Origin: Salibacterium salarium
Lineage (GTDB): Bacteria > Bacillota > Bacilli > Bacillales > Marinococcaceae
Assembly (NCBI RefSeq): GCF_030813635.1
Contig: NZ_JAUSUM010000002.1
Span: forward strand, 186,001 to 250,000
Reading direction: 5' to 3'
DNA: 64,000 bases
The notes under the pieces were generated by a model that worked only from the letters and a program-made list of their open reading frames with translations, had not been told where the DNA came from and searched no databases. Each line of letters starts with the position of its first letter. Positions within the stretch are counted from its first letter, which is position 1. Below, piece after piece: positions 28,259-37,446 of the stretch. Made by a program: the position numbers and the translations under genes.

Positions 28259-29218
28259 ATGAAATGGAAGACAGCAGTGAACGAATTGTTAGAAATAGAC
28301 TATCCGATAATACAAGGTGGCTTGGCGTACCTTGCATATTCCGATTTGGCCGCCGCTGTATCAAATGCAGGTGGATTAGGGCAAATAACAGCAATGTCTC
28401 TTCGGGATGAAGAAGCATTAAAAGACGAAATAAAAAAAGTGAAGACAAAAACAGATAATCCGTTTGGGGTGAATTTTGCTATTAGTAAGCATGGAAGTCC
28501 TTATCATCATATGGTGGAAGCGGCTCTGGAAGAGAATGTGAAAATTATTTCAATGACTGGCAGTAATCCTTCACCGATTTTTGAAATGCTAAAAGGGACG
28601 GACGTCAAAACGCTAGTGTTAGTTGCATCGAGAAGGCAAGCACAAAAAGCAGAAGAACTTGGAGCAGATTTAGTGATGGTTGTTGGCCAAGAAGGGGGAG
28701 GACACATTGGTCGAGATGACACGGGAACAATGGTTTTGCTGCCTCAAGTAGTGGATAGTGTTTCGATTCCGGTTATCGCCTCAGGAGGTATTGGAGATGG
28801 TCGAGCAATGATGGCAGCGTTGGCACTTGGAGCAGAAGGCATTGAAATGGGAACTCGATTTATAGCAACGAAAGATTGTATACATGCCCACCCTATGTAT
28901 AAAGAGGCATTGATGAGGGGGACAGAAAATGATACAGTACTTATCAAACGTTCCATAGGTACTCCGGGGCGGGTTCTAAAGAATGAGTGGACGGAAAAAA
29001 TTTTAGATATAGAAAATGAAACCCCGGACTATGAATCGTTAAAAAACTTCATTAATGGGAAAGCAAATTGTGCCTATATACATGAAGGAAATGAGACAAA
29101 AGGGTTTGGTTGGGCCGGACAGGTTATTGGTAGAATAAACGATTGTCCTAGCGTGTCAGAGCTTTTTGAACGTATCATTTATGAAGCAGATCAGGTAAGA
29201 AACAGTTGGATGAAGTAG
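28259..29218 (+). CDS. Nitronate monooxygenase / FabK-type FMN protein
   Basis: A 319-residue TIM-barrel flavoprotein of the 2-nitropropane dioxygenase family. PIIQGGLAYLAYSDLAAAVSNAGGLG at the N-terminus, GQEGGGHIGRDD with the catalytic-region His, PVIASGGIGDGRAMMAALALGAEGIEMGTRF binding FMN phosphate. FabK enoyl-ACP reductase shares the fold, so the reaction is uncertain; detoxification of nitronates or an acyl-ACP role are both possible. ATG 28259 follows AGAGAGGAGA. It is directly followed by yktA. Confidence 0.88.
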   Translation: MKWKTAVNELLEIDYPIIQGGLAYLAYSDLAAAVSNAGGLGQITAMSLRDEEALKDEIKKVKTKTDNPFGVNFAISKHGSPYHHMVEAALEENVKIISMTGSNPSPIFEMLKGTDVKTLVLVASRRQAQKAEELGADLVMVVGQEGGGHIGRDDTGTMVLLPQVVDSVSIPVIASGGIGDGRAMMAALALGAEGIEMGTRFIATKDCIHAHPMYKEALMRGTENDTVLIKRSIGTPGRVLKNEWTEKILDIENETPDYESLKNFINGKANCAYIHEGNETKGFGWAGQVIGRINDCPSVSELFERIIYEADQVRNSWMK

Positions 29219-29229
29219 GGGGTTATAAA

Positions 29230-29505
29230 ATGGAAGAAGAAATGCCAATGCCGATATCTATGGATTGGTCGACAGAAGAAATCACGGACGCAGTGAATTT
29301 TTTTCAAATAATTGAAAAGTCATATCAACAAGCCGTCGTAAGTGAAAATATCTTAACTTTGTATAATCGTTTTAAAGAAATTGTCCCATCAAAAAGTGAG
29401 GAGAAGCAATACTTTAAAACATTTGATGAACAGGCAGGAGTATCCTGCTGGAAAACTATACAAAAAGCAAAGGCAGCACCTGATGAAAAAATTAAAATGC
29501 CATAA
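29230..29505 (+). CDS. yktA: UPF0223 family protein YktA
   Basis: A 91-residue soluble helical protein matching B. subtilis YktA: MDWSTEEITDAVNFFQIIE and RFKEIVPSKSEEKQYFKTFDE are conserved family segments. Function unknown. Start ATG 29230 was chosen after TAGGGGGTT and lies 11 bp past the upstream stop, so it is probably cotranscribed with the nitronate monooxygenase gene. In B. subtilis it also precedes yktB. Confidence 0.88.
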   Translation: MEEEMPMPISMDWSTEEITDAVNFFQIIEKSYQQAVVSENILTLYNRFKEIVPSKSEEKQYFKTFDEQAGVSCWKTIQKAKAAPDEKIKMP

Positions 29506-29508
29506 TAA

Positions 29509-29542
29509 AAACGATTAACGCTTTTACGTTAATCGTTTCAAT
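29509..29542. terminator. Terminator between yktA and yktB
   Basis: AAACGATTAACG / CGTTAATCGTTT, 12 bp perfect stem, 6-base loop, between convergent genes. Confidence 0.8.
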
Positions 29543-29614
29543 AGGAATGTATAAAATGTTGGCAATGACCCAATCCATTTACTTTGGACGCAATCGCCGC
29601 TTTGATATAGGTGT

Positions 29615-30244
29615 TTATTCTTGATGTAATGACATTTGATAAAATGGCAGAAGTGTTTCAAAAGTTTTTTTGGCTTCTTGTAAAAATTCCTGTCCGTTTT
29701 CTAAAACAGGGTCATTTTTATCGATATGTTTTCCTATTAGAAATTCCCCTTTTTTAACGTCACGAAAACGTTGAAGAGCTTCTGTTATTTCATCTGAATC
29801 ACTTTTCTTAATAGAAAAAGCATCTTTTTTCGTATGATCTAAAGATATAACGTAATCTTTAGGGAGACTTTCAAGTTTTTCCTGGTTTTCTAAAAAAGTT
29901 TTTGCGACTTCCGTTTTATTAGGCATTTCATAAATATAGGCGAGCCATAAAAATACGTGATCATCAAACAATCCTACTTGAAAATGAGGATGTTTTTTAT
30001 AGCCACGTTTGTCGTCAGCAATACCAAGCCAAGTGTCCGTCGGTGGATTTTTAGTACGTCTGGCATGTTTTGCTATATGGAGGTACATTTCTTTTCCAAG
30101 CATAACGGATAATTCATCCGTCAAGTACTCCCCAATAGATTTAAATTTTGGCTGAATACGATTGCGTATGGCCTCCATTCTTTCATCTAATTCATCAATA
30201 TAAAATGTTTCAAAATCTGAGGGCCTAAATCCTTGAAAAGGCAT
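29615..30244 (-). CDS. yktB: UPF0637 / DUF1054 family protein YktB
   Basis: A 209-residue cytosolic protein of the DUF1054 family: MPFQGFRPSDFETFYIDELD, HAKHARRTKNPPTDTWLG-like core and HPHFQVGLFDDHVFLWLA are characteristic. A structure exists for the B. subtilis relative but the function is unknown. ATG at 30242-30244 is preferred over the adjoining TTG because AAAGGAGA then lies 7 bases away. Order yktA-yktB is conserved. Confidence 0.9.
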   Translation of the reverse strand: MPFQGFRPSDFETFYIDELDERMEAIRNRIQPKFKSIGEYLTDELSVMLGKEMYLHIAKHARRTKNPPTDTWLGIADDKRGYKKHPHFQVGLFDDHVFLWLAYIYEMPNKTEVAKTFLENQEKLESLPKDYVISLDHTKKDAFSIKKSDSDEITEALQRFRDVKKGEFLIGKHIDKNDPVLENGQEFLQEAKKTFETLLPFYQMSLHQE

Positions 30245-30497
30245 CAAAGATTCTCCTTTCTAGCAACAGTTACTTAATATATTCTTTATCTATATTATCC
30301 TGTGTTTCATACTAAAATCAAATCAAATGTTGAAAATAAAAATATATTTTTAAAAAAAGGATGTATCATTTGAAATACGGAAATCATATGGTATAATATC
30401 AGAAACATAATATTAATATCAGAATATTTTGTTAAGGTTTCATAAACTGTCAGAAGGCCCGGGGAACATCGAAATATACAAAGGGGTGTGGGTGGCC

Positions 30498-30686
30498 ATG
30501 GAACAAGTAATTCAGACCTTTAAGAGAAAAGATGCAGAAGAGAGAATACCTGTACTTCGAATGGAAATCGATTATGAACTGGTCAGTTTACATGACGCAA
30601 TGTTAGAAGGAAGCTTGGAAGCGGTAAATCAGTGTAAATGCCGATTAGAATTGTTACGGCAAGAGCTGGTAAGACTTGAAGCTTAA
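30498..30686 (+). CDS. Small helical protein in the ykzI position
   Basis: A 62-residue protein (MEQVIQTFKRKDAEERIPV...) predicted as a two-helix hairpin, with a VNQCKCRLELLRQELVRLE C-terminal helix. Start ATG 30498 follows AAGGGGTG by 9 bases. It lies between yktB and the yktC-type phosphatase, where B. subtilis has ykzI. I cannot confirm homology. The two-helix shape recalls Spo0E-like phosphatases, but the SQELD motif is absent. Function unknown. Confidence 0.6.
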   Translation: MEQVIQTFKRKDAEERIPVLRMEIDYELVSLHDAMLEGSLEAVNQCKCRLELLRQELVRLEA

Positions 30687-30715
30687 TGAAACAATACACA
30701 TGATAAATGATAGGT

Positions 30716-30752
30716 GGTTGGACAGGTAAATCCGTTGTCCAACCTTTTTTTA
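30716..30752 (+). terminator. Terminator before the inositol phosphatase gene
   Basis: GGTTGGACA / TGTCCAACC perfect 9 bp stem followed by seven T residues. Confidence 0.92.
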
Positions 30753-30832
30753 GGTAGAGTCCATTTTTAGTTTGTGTTTTTTTTATTACACTTATGCCAT
30801 AATGGGGGATAGACATACACAGGAGTGGTTGA

Positions 30833-31642
30833 ATGAGTGAAAATTGGAAAGAGATAAAAGATATAGCAGTAAAGTGGGTAGAAGAGGCAGGAAAAATGTT
30901 AAAAGAGTCGCTTCATAATTCGCTGGATATTAAAACAAAATCAAATCCGAATGATCTTGTCACAGAAATGGATTATAAAGTAGAGAGATTTTTAACAGAA
31001 AATATCGAAAAAAGATTCCCACAGCATAAAATGATGGGGGAGGAAGAAGTTGGGCAGAACATAGGTTCAACTGATGGCATTCTTTGGATTATTGATCCAA
31101 TAGACGGAACAACTAATTTCGTCCATCAAAAATATAACTTTGCTATCTCGGTTGCTGTTGTAAAAGATGGTGTCGGAAAAATTGGAATCATATATAATGT
31201 TATGCAAGATGAATGGTTTACTGCTATAGAAGGAGAAGGAGCTTATATTAATGAAATACGGCTTCCTATGGCAACGTGTGTTGACTTGCCGGAAGCTATT
31301 ATCGGATTAAACGGGCGTTGGCTCGCACGTGAAAAGCGAAGTGATGATAAATCATTACATGAAATGGTGCGTAAGTCTAGAAGTGTCCGCTCTTATGGAA
31401 CGGCGGCAATTGAATTGGCATTTGCAGCGTGTGGACGACTTGATAGTTATATCAGCTTTCGCCTTTCCCCTTGGGATTACGCAGCGGGGCTTGTTTTGTT
31501 AAAAGAAGTAGGAATGGTGGTAACTGATTTTCAGAATAAGCAGCCTTCTTTGCTTGAACAAAGCACAATCCTTGCGGCTCGTCCAAGCTTACATGAAGAG
31601 CTACTTTCATATGTTTACAATCATAACGGGTTTAATCATTAA
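30833..31642 (+). CDS. yktC: Inositol monophosphatase family protein (YktC/SuhB)
   Basis: A 269-residue magnesium-dependent phosphatase of the IMPase fold. The metal site is MGEEEVG plus WIIDPIDGTTNFVH (about residues 84-98), with the distal motif SPWDYAAGLVLLKEVG. B. subtilis YktC dephosphorylates inositol monophosphate and NADP-like substrates have been suggested for relatives. Start ATG 30833 follows CAGGAGTGG. It lies between the ykzI-position gene and ylaF. Confidence 0.93.
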   Translation: MSENWKEIKDIAVKWVEEAGKMLKESLHNSLDIKTKSNPNDLVTEMDYKVERFLTENIEKRFPQHKMMGEEEVGQNIGSTDGILWIIDPIDGTTNFVHQKYNFAISVAVVKDGVGKIGIIYNVMQDEWFTAIEGEGAYINEIRLPMATCVDLPEAIIGLNGRWLAREKRSDDKSLHEMVRKSRSVRSYGTAAIELAFAACGRLDSYISFRLSPWDYAAGLVLLKEVGMVVTDFQNKQPSLLEQSTILAARPSLHEELLSYVYNHNGFNH

Positions 31643-31645
31643 ACC

Positions 31646-31683
31646 AGCTGTCCCTATATTAATAATGGGGACAGCTTTTTTGT
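31646..31683 (+). terminator. yktC terminator
   Basis: AGCTGTCCC / GGGACAGCT stem followed by TTTTTTG. Confidence 0.92.
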
Positions 31684-31686
31684 TGA

Positions 31687-31860
31687 TTAATAGTCAATTT
31701 TTGCACGTAACAGTCTCGCTAAGGTAAAGGATCCGGCAAGTCCAATGAAACAAAAGACAGCAATTAATATCGATCGCTCTGCAACCGCAATGCCGATGGA
31801 TGCAATGGAGAGAGTTGCGATTACCGCTAAAATTAAATAAGTCAGTTTAAGAGGATTCAT
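31687..31860 (-). CDS. ylaF: YlaF-type small membrane protein (DUF5325)
   Basis: A 57-residue protein with two membrane spans (LTYLILAVIATLSIASIGIA and LIAVFCFIGLAGSFTLARLL). It matches the DUF5325 family, found next to typA as B. subtilis ylaF. Function unknown. ATG at 31858-31860 is preferred to the upstream in-frame ATG 31875 because the Shine-Dalgarno GGAAGGTG lies between them. Confidence 0.8.
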   Translation of the reverse strand: MNPLKLTYLILAVIATLSIASIGIAVAERSILIAVFCFIGLAGSFTLARLLRAKIDY

Positions 31861-32013
31861 GGTTTCACCTTCCATATCTAATATCCGATATTATCAAGTT
31901 TACATGGAATACTAAAAAAAGAAAAGGTGTAACGGTTGTGTGTCATCCATAAATTTGTGATACAATTGATAAGTTAAAGTAGGAACGTAAAGAATAGGAG
32001 CGATGAAAGTATT

Positions 32014-33858
32014 ATGACAGTATTACGTGACGATCTACGCAACATAGCAATTATTGCCCACGTCGATCATGGAAAAACGACGTTGGTAGATGAATTATTA
32101 AAGCAGTCAGGCACCTTTCATGAACATGAACAAGTTGATGAACGTGCGATGGACACAAATGATATTGAGAAAGAACGCGGAATAACAATTTTAGCTAAGA
32201 ATACCGCGGTTCGCTACGGCGATACAAGAATTAACATCATGGATACACCTGGCCATGCCGATTTCGGCGGTGAAGTGGAACGTATTTTGAAAATGGTAGA
32301 TGGTGTTCTTCTTGTTGTAGACGCGTATGAAGGATGTATGCCACAGACTCGTTTTGTGTTGAAAAAAGCATTGGAACAAAAACTTACACCATTAGTTGTT
32401 CTAAATAAAATCGATCGGGACATGGCTCGTCCTGATGAAGTCGTTGATGAAGTACTTGACTTATTTATTGAACTGGGTGCAGATGAAGATCAACTTGATT
32501 TTCCAGTCGCTTATGCCTCAGCTATCAATGGAACGGCAAGCGCAGATCCGGAAAAACAGGACGACAATGTAAATGTTTTATTTGAAATGATTGTTAATAA
32601 TGTCCCAGCCCCTGTAGATAACAGAGAGGATCCTTTCCAATTTCAAGTGACGATGCTGGATTATAATGATTATCTTGGTCGTATTGGTGTTGGACGAGTG
32701 TTTCGGGGAACGATTAAAACCGGAGATCGAGCAACATTAATTAAAAGGGATGGCACTTTAAAAAACTTCCGTGTTACTAAACTTTTTGGTTATATGGGAT
32801 TGAAACGGGTTGAGATTGATAAAGGTGAAGCAGGTGATTTAATTGCAATCACTGGTGTGGAGGACATTAACGTTGGGGAAACCATATGTCCAACGGATCA
32901 TCAAGATCCACTTCCGAGACTTCGTATTGACGAACCAACACTACAAATGACATTTCTAATTAATAACAGTCCTTTTGCCGGCAGAGAAGGCGATTATATT
33001 ACGAGTCGTAAAATTGAAGAACGTTTACTGACACAATTAGAAACGGATGTCAGTTTGAAAGTTGAATATACAGATTCTCCTGACGTTTGGACCGTATCAG
33101 GGCGTGGCGAACTTCACTTGTCTATTTTAATTGAAAACATGCGTCGTGAAGGATACGAGTTGCAAGTGTCGAAACCTTCCGTGATTGTTAGAGAAATTGA
33201 CGGAGTAATGTCTGAACCTGTCGAACGTGCTCAAATTGATGTCCCTGAAGACTACACAGGAAATGTCATGGAATCTCTTGGAGACCGTAAAGGTGAAATG
33301 ATTGATATGGTCAATAAAGGTGACGGCCAAGTGCAAATGGACTTTATTGTGCCTTCACGTGGATTAATTGGTTATACAACTGAATTCATGGCACAAACTA
33401 AGGGTTACGGAATTTTAAACCACACTTTTGATGGTTATCAACCGCTTCATAAAGGTCAAGTAGGTGGACGTCATCAAGGTGCTCTTGTTTCAATGGAAGA
33501 TGGGAAAACAACACCTTACGGAATGATGCAAGTAGAAGATCGTGGTACGTTGTTTGTCGAACCAGGAACAGAAATTTACTCAGGAATGCTTGTTGGAGAA
33601 CACACTCGTGAGAATGATTTGACTGTAAATATTACAAAAGAGAAGCAGTTAACTAACGTCCGTTCGGCAACAAAAGATACAACTGTTTCATTAAAACGCC
33701 CTCGGTCTCTTTCACTTGAAGAAGCTTTAGAATTTCTAAATGATGATGAATATTGTGAAGTGACACCGAAATCCATCCGTCTTCGTAAGAAGGTCTTGGA
33801 TAAAAGTGAGCGTGAACGTGAGGAAAAGCGCAAAAAACTTGCAAATAAAAACACGTAA
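32014..33858 (+). CDS. typA: Ribosome-associated GTPase TypA/BipA
   Basis: A 614-residue translational GTPase that aids 50S assembly at low temperature and stress responses. G1 [10 protein letters not shown], switch [15 protein letters not shown]3 [12 protein letters not shown] and G4 LNKIDRD lie in the first 140 residues. EF-G-like domains II, III and V and the BipA-specific C-terminal domain ([21 protein letters not shown]) follow. Full length for the family. Corresponds to B. subtilis ylaG. ATG 32014 follows AGGAGCG. Confidence 0.98.
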   Translation: MTVLRDDLRNIAIIAHVDHGKTTLVDELLKQSGTFHEHEQVDERAMDTNDIEKERGITILAKNTAVRYGDTRINIMDTPGHADFGGEVERILKMVDGVLLVVDAYEGCMPQTRFVLKKALEQKLTPLVVLNKIDRDMARPDEVVDEVLDLFIELGADEDQLDFPVAYASAINGTASADPEKQDDNVNVLFEMIVNNVPAPVDNREDPFQFQVTMLDYNDYLGRIGVGRVFRGTIKTGDRATLIKRDGTLKNFRVTKLFGYMGLKRVEIDKGEAGDLIAITGVEDINVGETICPTDHQDPLPRLRIDEPTLQMTFLINNSPFAGREGDYITSRKIEERLLTQLETDVSLKVEYTDSPDVWTVSGRGELHLSILIENMRREGYELQVSKPSVIVREIDGVMSEPVERAQIDVPEDYTGNVMESLGDRKGEMIDMVNKGDGQVQMDFIVPSRGLIGYTTEFMAQTKGYGILNHTFDGYQPLHKGQVGGRHQGALVSMEDGKTTPYGMMQVEDRGTLFVEPGTEIYSGMLVGEHTRENDLTVNITKEKQLTNVRSATKDTTVSLKRPRSLSLEEALEFLNDDEYCEVTPKSIRLRKKVLDKSEREREEKRKKLANKNT

Positions 33859-33905
33859 CTCCGTCTTTTCACTGTATAAATGTTATAGTCAAGAGGTGAA
33901 AATAG

Positions 33906-34268
33906 ATGCACAAAGTCGTTGCGTCCGCAAATGATGTTGATATAACTAAAGAAGACCTTAGCTGGATGGCCGGCGTCTTGAATGTTCATGAAAATCCTAT
34001 AACAGGATTTTGGCTCTTATATGCGGTTGTCGTTATAATGTGCGTCATTGTATATAATCTCGGTTTTGCAAGAAAACTTCCGATATTAAAAAATGTAATT
34101 GTTTATGCGGCAATGTTATTAGGAGCTATATTACTCACCATTTTTGCGATTGGGATGGTTGTAGTAGAATCTTTAATTGCGGCGGCAATTGTGTTGGGTA
34201 TTTATAAAATCCGTCTCCGCCGTCATAAGAAACAACAAAAAAAACAGGAAAATGCATCACAGTTATAA
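33906..34268 (+). CDS. ylaH: YlaH-like membrane protein
   Basis: A 120-residue protein with about three membrane spans in residues 35-100 (GFWLLYAVVVIMCVIVYNLGF, VIVYAAMLLGAILLTIFAIG and onward) and a basic tail rich in Lys/Arg. It matches the YlaH family found after typA in B. subtilis. Function unknown. Start follows AAGAGGTGAAA, 47 bp after typA, so cotranscription is likely. Confidence 0.85.
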   Translation: MHKVVASANDVDITKEDLSWMAGVLNVHENPITGFWLLYAVVVIMCVIVYNLGFARKLPILKNVIVYAAMLLGAILLTIFAIGMVVVESLIAAAIVLGIYKIRLRRHKKQQKKQENASQL

Positions 34269-34269
34269 T

Positions 34270-34323
34270 AAAAGGGCTGTTCCAAATGTCGTATAAAACG
34301 ATAATCGGAACAGCCCTTTTTAA
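34270..34323 (+). terminator. Terminator of typA-ylaH
   Basis: AAAAGGGCTGTTCC / GGAACAGCCCTTTT, 14 bp perfect stem with an inner GTCGT/ACGAT pairing, followed by TT. Confidence 0.9.
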
Positions 34324-34517
34324 CTTATTTATATGAGAGCGTTAAATCAGAACAACCTTATGGGGAGAGTCTGCATTTTGCTTTAGAATAAGTATGTCGG
34401 CGTAGTGATACCATAACATGTATTATTCATCTGATATATAATGTGTAGTAAGATAGGTGTAAGGATTTTATGTTTTTCCTGAATCCAGGAGATAATATAA
34501 ACAAAGGAGGAAATACA

Positions 34518-34919
34518 ATGGCACATGATTGGAAAGTAAAAGTAAGAGCCAGCGAAACCGATGGACTTGGTCATGTAAGCAACATTAGTTATTTTATTTA
34601 TATAGAGGAAGCACGAATCGAATTGTTTCGGGAGTTAACTACAATGATGGACATGAAAGAATGGCCTTTTATTTTAGCCTCAGCTTCATGTGACTATATC
34701 CAACAGGCTTATTTCGACGATATATTACATATATCTACTACCGTAACGCATGTCGGTAATTCAAGTTTTTCTCTACACCATGAAATCTCTTGTGAGAGAG
34801 GTATTATTGCTAAAGGAAACTCAGTTGTTGTTCATTTTAATTTTGACACCCAAAAGAGTGAATTATTGCCAAATCAATGGAAAGACATATTACACCAGCA
34901 CGATACCACCAAAACATAG
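34518..34919 (+). CDS. Acyl-CoA thioesterase, YbgC-like hotdog fold
   Basis: A 133-residue 4-hydroxybenzoyl-CoA thioesterase-like protein. The active-site segment VRASETDGLGHVSNISYFIYIEEAR at residues 8-33 contains the catalytic Asp (in ETDGLGHV). A hydrophobic core ILHISTTVTHVGNSSFSLHHEI follows. It likely hydrolyses short or aromatic acyl-CoA esters. Start ATG 34518 follows AAAGGAGG, although the frame extends upstream. Monocistronic. Confidence 0.88.
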   Translation: MAHDWKVKVRASETDGLGHVSNISYFIYIEEARIELFRELTTMMDMKEWPFILASASCDYIQQAYFDDILHISTTVTHVGNSSFSLHHEISCERGIIAKGNSVVVHFNFDTQKSELLPNQWKDILHQHDTTKT

Positions 34920-34921
34920 AA

Positions 34922-34950
34922 AAGCTGAGGAATTTATATCCTCAGCAAGT
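34922..34950. terminator. Hairpin between convergent thioesterase and ylaI genes
   Basis: GCTGAGGA-ATTTATA-TCCTCAGC perfect 8 bp stem at the junction of two convergent genes; weak T-runs on both sides. Confidence 0.6.
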
Positions 34951-34955
34951 GTGGT

Positions 34956-35156
34956 TTACCAATCATCGTTTGTTTTTTCGTCCCGATACGGACGAAAATT
35001 CCCAGTTTCCCAACGTTCATGTGTTCTTTTCTCAATGCGACTATAACATTCATCACACATATACGTGTGTATGGGTCTATTGCGAAGTTTCTTTGCTAAC
35101 GGATCACTGTCATCAAGTGTATGGATCTGATCACAAATCACACATTTTACCTTCAT
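34956..35156 (-). CDS. ylaI: YlaI-family zinc-ribbon-like protein (DUF2197)
   Basis: A 66-residue protein with two CxxC pairs: MKVKCVICDQIHTLDD and TYMCDECYSRIEKRTHER, consistent with a single zinc site. It matches the YlaI/DUF2197 family adjacent to ylaH-ylaK in Bacillus. Function unknown. Start ATG 35156 was chosen for AGGAGTG upstream; the frame runs further 5' but that extension has no RBS and is not family-like. Confidence 0.88.
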   Translation of the reverse strand: MKVKCVICDQIHTLDDSDPLAKKLRNRPIHTYMCDECYSRIEKRTHERWETGNFRPYRDEKTNDDW

Positions 35157-35377
35157 AATACTCACTCCTGTGTAAAAAACCACAATGAATTCAAATCTAA
35201 TCAAAGTATAACATGGAACAATATCATAGACATATATCCATGAACGAAAAAAACATCGAAAAATATGAATGGAAAAAAGGATTCTAAGGAATAGTTGTCT
35301 AATATTATATGTAAGCGAAACTTTTTCGCGTAGAATATTAAAGAAAAGCAAGCAAGATCACAAGGAGGTCAAAAGAC

Positions 35378-35833
35378 ATGGCTAATAAGGTTGAAACATC
35401 ACTTAGTAATGAATTATTAACCCTTTTGCGTCAGGAAAGGTACGTATCGCTGTCTACTGTTGATTATCAGACTGATGCACCTAGTGTGAGCGCCATTTCA
35501 TGGCTTTATGCGCTTGATCAGGATACTATCCGATTTTCAGTGGAAAGCCGATCTAACATTATAGAAAATCTAAAAAAGAATGACAGTCTTGTGATTACAT
35601 TTATAGGAAATGGTTCGACTTATGCGATTTCTGGAAAAGGAAGAATATTGTCTGAAGAAATAGAAAACATGCCGATAAAGTTGGCATTGATTGAATGTTC
35701 GGTAGATGAAGTGAAAGATATTATGTTTTACGGGGCGAAAATGGTAAGAGAACCAGAGTTTGAAAAAACATACGATGCGGAAGCTGCTTTAAAATTAGAT
35801 AATCAAGTAATGGATGCGATGAAAAGGGCTTAG
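35378..35833 (+). CDS. Pyridoxamine 5'-phosphate oxidase-related FMN-binding protein
   Basis: A 151-residue split-barrel protein: LLRQERYVSLSTVDYQTDAPSVSAISWLYALD, IRFSVESRSNIIENLKKNDSLVITFIGNG and a YAISGKGRILSE strand fit the PNPOx-like flavin-binding fold. Such proteins are small FMN or F420-type reductases of uncertain substrate. It is not true PdxH. ATG 35378 follows AAGGAGGTC. It occupies the place between ylaI and ylaK. Confidence 0.75.
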   Translation: MANKVETSLSNELLTLLRQERYVSLSTVDYQTDAPSVSAISWLYALDQDTIRFSVESRSNIIENLKKNDSLVITFIGNGSTYAISGKGRILSEEIENMPIKLALIECSVDEVKDIMFYGAKMVREPEFEKTYDAEAALKLDNQVMDAMKRA

Positions 35834-36033
35834 ACCGGCTAGTACCTGGCCAGCTCTTTTTTTAGTTGAAAAATTAATTTCGGGTATATGAATGATTACC
35901 GTCAATATTGTCCAAGTTGAAGCATATGAAAGAAGAAGAAGTATTTTTTCATAGCAAGGGATTTCCTCCAAATGTATTGTTTGTTTTGAACTAGTAGAAA
36001 AGTGTTTCATTTTTATGTGGGGAGGAACAATTT

Positions 36034-37362
36034 TTGAAGAAGATATATGTAATTGATACAAATGTATTATTACAAGAACCCCGTGCCCTGTTTCAATTCG
36101 AGGATAATGAGGTGGTTATACCAGCTGTTGTATTAGAAGAGATTGATACAAAAAAACGATATATGGATGAACTTGGACGTAATGCAAGAGAAGTGTCTAG
36201 AATTTTGGACAGCTTGCGGATGAAGGGAAAACTTCATGAAGGGGTTCCACTTCATGAAGGTGGAACCATACGTGTTGAACTCAACCATCGATCATTTCAG
36301 TACTTGAAAGAAACGTTCGCAGAGATCACAAATGATAATAGAATTTTGGCTGTGGCGATGAATTTACAAATGGAACAAGAAAACGAGTTCCAACCCAAAA
36401 AAGTAATTATTGTAAGTAAAGACGCTCTAGTAAGAGTGAAAGCAGACGCATTGGGAATGAAAGCAGAAAACTTTTTGAGTGATCGGGTTACAGAGTACGA
36501 TAATATCTATAAAGGGAAGGTTGAATATGAAGTTCCGTTAGAGTTATTGAATGAATTTTATGAAAATCAACGCCTCCCGTCATCATGTATCGATACTGAT
36601 AAGCGTTATTCTAATCAATTTGTCATACTAAAAGATGCGCTTGGAACCTCAGCTTCTGCAGTAGGTAAAATAGATGCCACTGGAAAATGGATAAAGCCTT
36701 TCGTAGCGGAGGTAGAGCATGTTTGGGGGATAAAACCTCGAAATGTAGAGCAGAAAATGGCATTAGAATTATTGCTTCATGATTCCATTCCGCTTGTAAC
36801 GTTAACCGGTAAAGCTGGAACAGGAAAAACACTTTTATCTCTTGCTGCTGGTTTATTACAGACAGAGGATTTAGGAAAATACAACAAATTATTGGTGGCC
36901 CGGCCAGTTGTTCCAATGGGGAAAGATATTGGTTATTTGCCTGGAGAAAAAGAGGAAAAATTAAGACCTTGGATGCAGCCCGTATTTGATAATCTGGAGT
37001 ATCTTTTCAACACAAAAAAACCTGGGGAGCTTGACCAAATACTTGCAGGAATGGGTTCCATTCAAGTAGAAGCTCTAACATATATAAGAGGACGCAGCAT
37101 ACCGGATCAATTTATTATTATTGATGAAGCACAGAACTTGACTAAACATGAAGTAAAAACCATTCTAACTCGAGTGGGAGAAGGTAGCAAAATTGTTTTT
37201 ATGGGTGATCCAGCTCAAATCGACCATCCTTATCTTGATGAGTTAAACAATGGTTTGGCTTATATTGTTGAAAAGTTTAAAGGGCAAGGTGTAAGTGGCC
37301 ACATTAAGCTTGAAAAAGGGGAAAGATCAGGATTAGCACAATTAGCAGCAGATATATTATAA
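36034..37362 (+). CDS. ylaK: PhoH2-type protein: PIN RNase fused to PhoH ATPase (YlaK)
   Basis: A 442-residue two-domain protein. Residues 1-145 are a PIN domain (YVIDTNVLLQEPRALFQFED, with EEIDTKKR and late Asp residues as metal ligands). Residues 240-440 are the PhoH ATPase with Walker A TGKAGTGKTLLSLAAG and Walker B IIIDEAQNLTKHE. PhoH2 proteins are described as RNA helicase-ribonucleases. Start is TTG 36034 after GGGGAGG. Position matches B. subtilis ylaK. Confidence 0.93.
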   Translation: MKKIYVIDTNVLLQEPRALFQFEDNEVVIPAVVLEEIDTKKRYMDELGRNAREVSRILDSLRMKGKLHEGVPLHEGGTIRVELNHRSFQYLKETFAEITNDNRILAVAMNLQMEQENEFQPKKVIIVSKDALVRVKADALGMKAENFLSDRVTEYDNIYKGKVEYEVPLELLNEFYENQRLPSSCIDTDKRYSNQFVILKDALGTSASAVGKIDATGKWIKPFVAEVEHVWGIKPRNVEQKMALELLLHDSIPLVTLTGKAGTGKTLLSLAAGLLQTEDLGKYNKLLVARPVVPMGKDIGYLPGEKEEKLRPWMQPVFDNLEYLFNTKKPGELDQILAGMGSIQVEALTYIRGRSIPDQFIIIDEAQNLTKHEVKTILTRVGEGSKIVFMGDPAQIDHPYLDELNNGLAYIVEKFKGQGVSGHIKLEKGERSGLAQLAADIL

Positions 37363-37391
37363 GCAGGTATCAATGTTTTTAATATAAAAAG

Positions 37392-37426
37392 AAAGCTGTG
37401 CGAGAAATAAATCCCGACAGCTTCCT
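37392..37426. terminator. Hairpin between convergent ylaK and ylaL
   Basis: AAGCTGTgCGaG / CcCGACAGCTT around an AAATAAAT loop, followed by a short T/C run. Confidence 0.65.
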
Positions 37427-37446
37427 TAAAAACAACAAAATGGTGA

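Noticed and set aside
34750-35158. Overlapping plus-strand frames between the thioesterase gene and ylaI
   Set aside because: They are shadows of the two real genes and their shared terminator hairpin.
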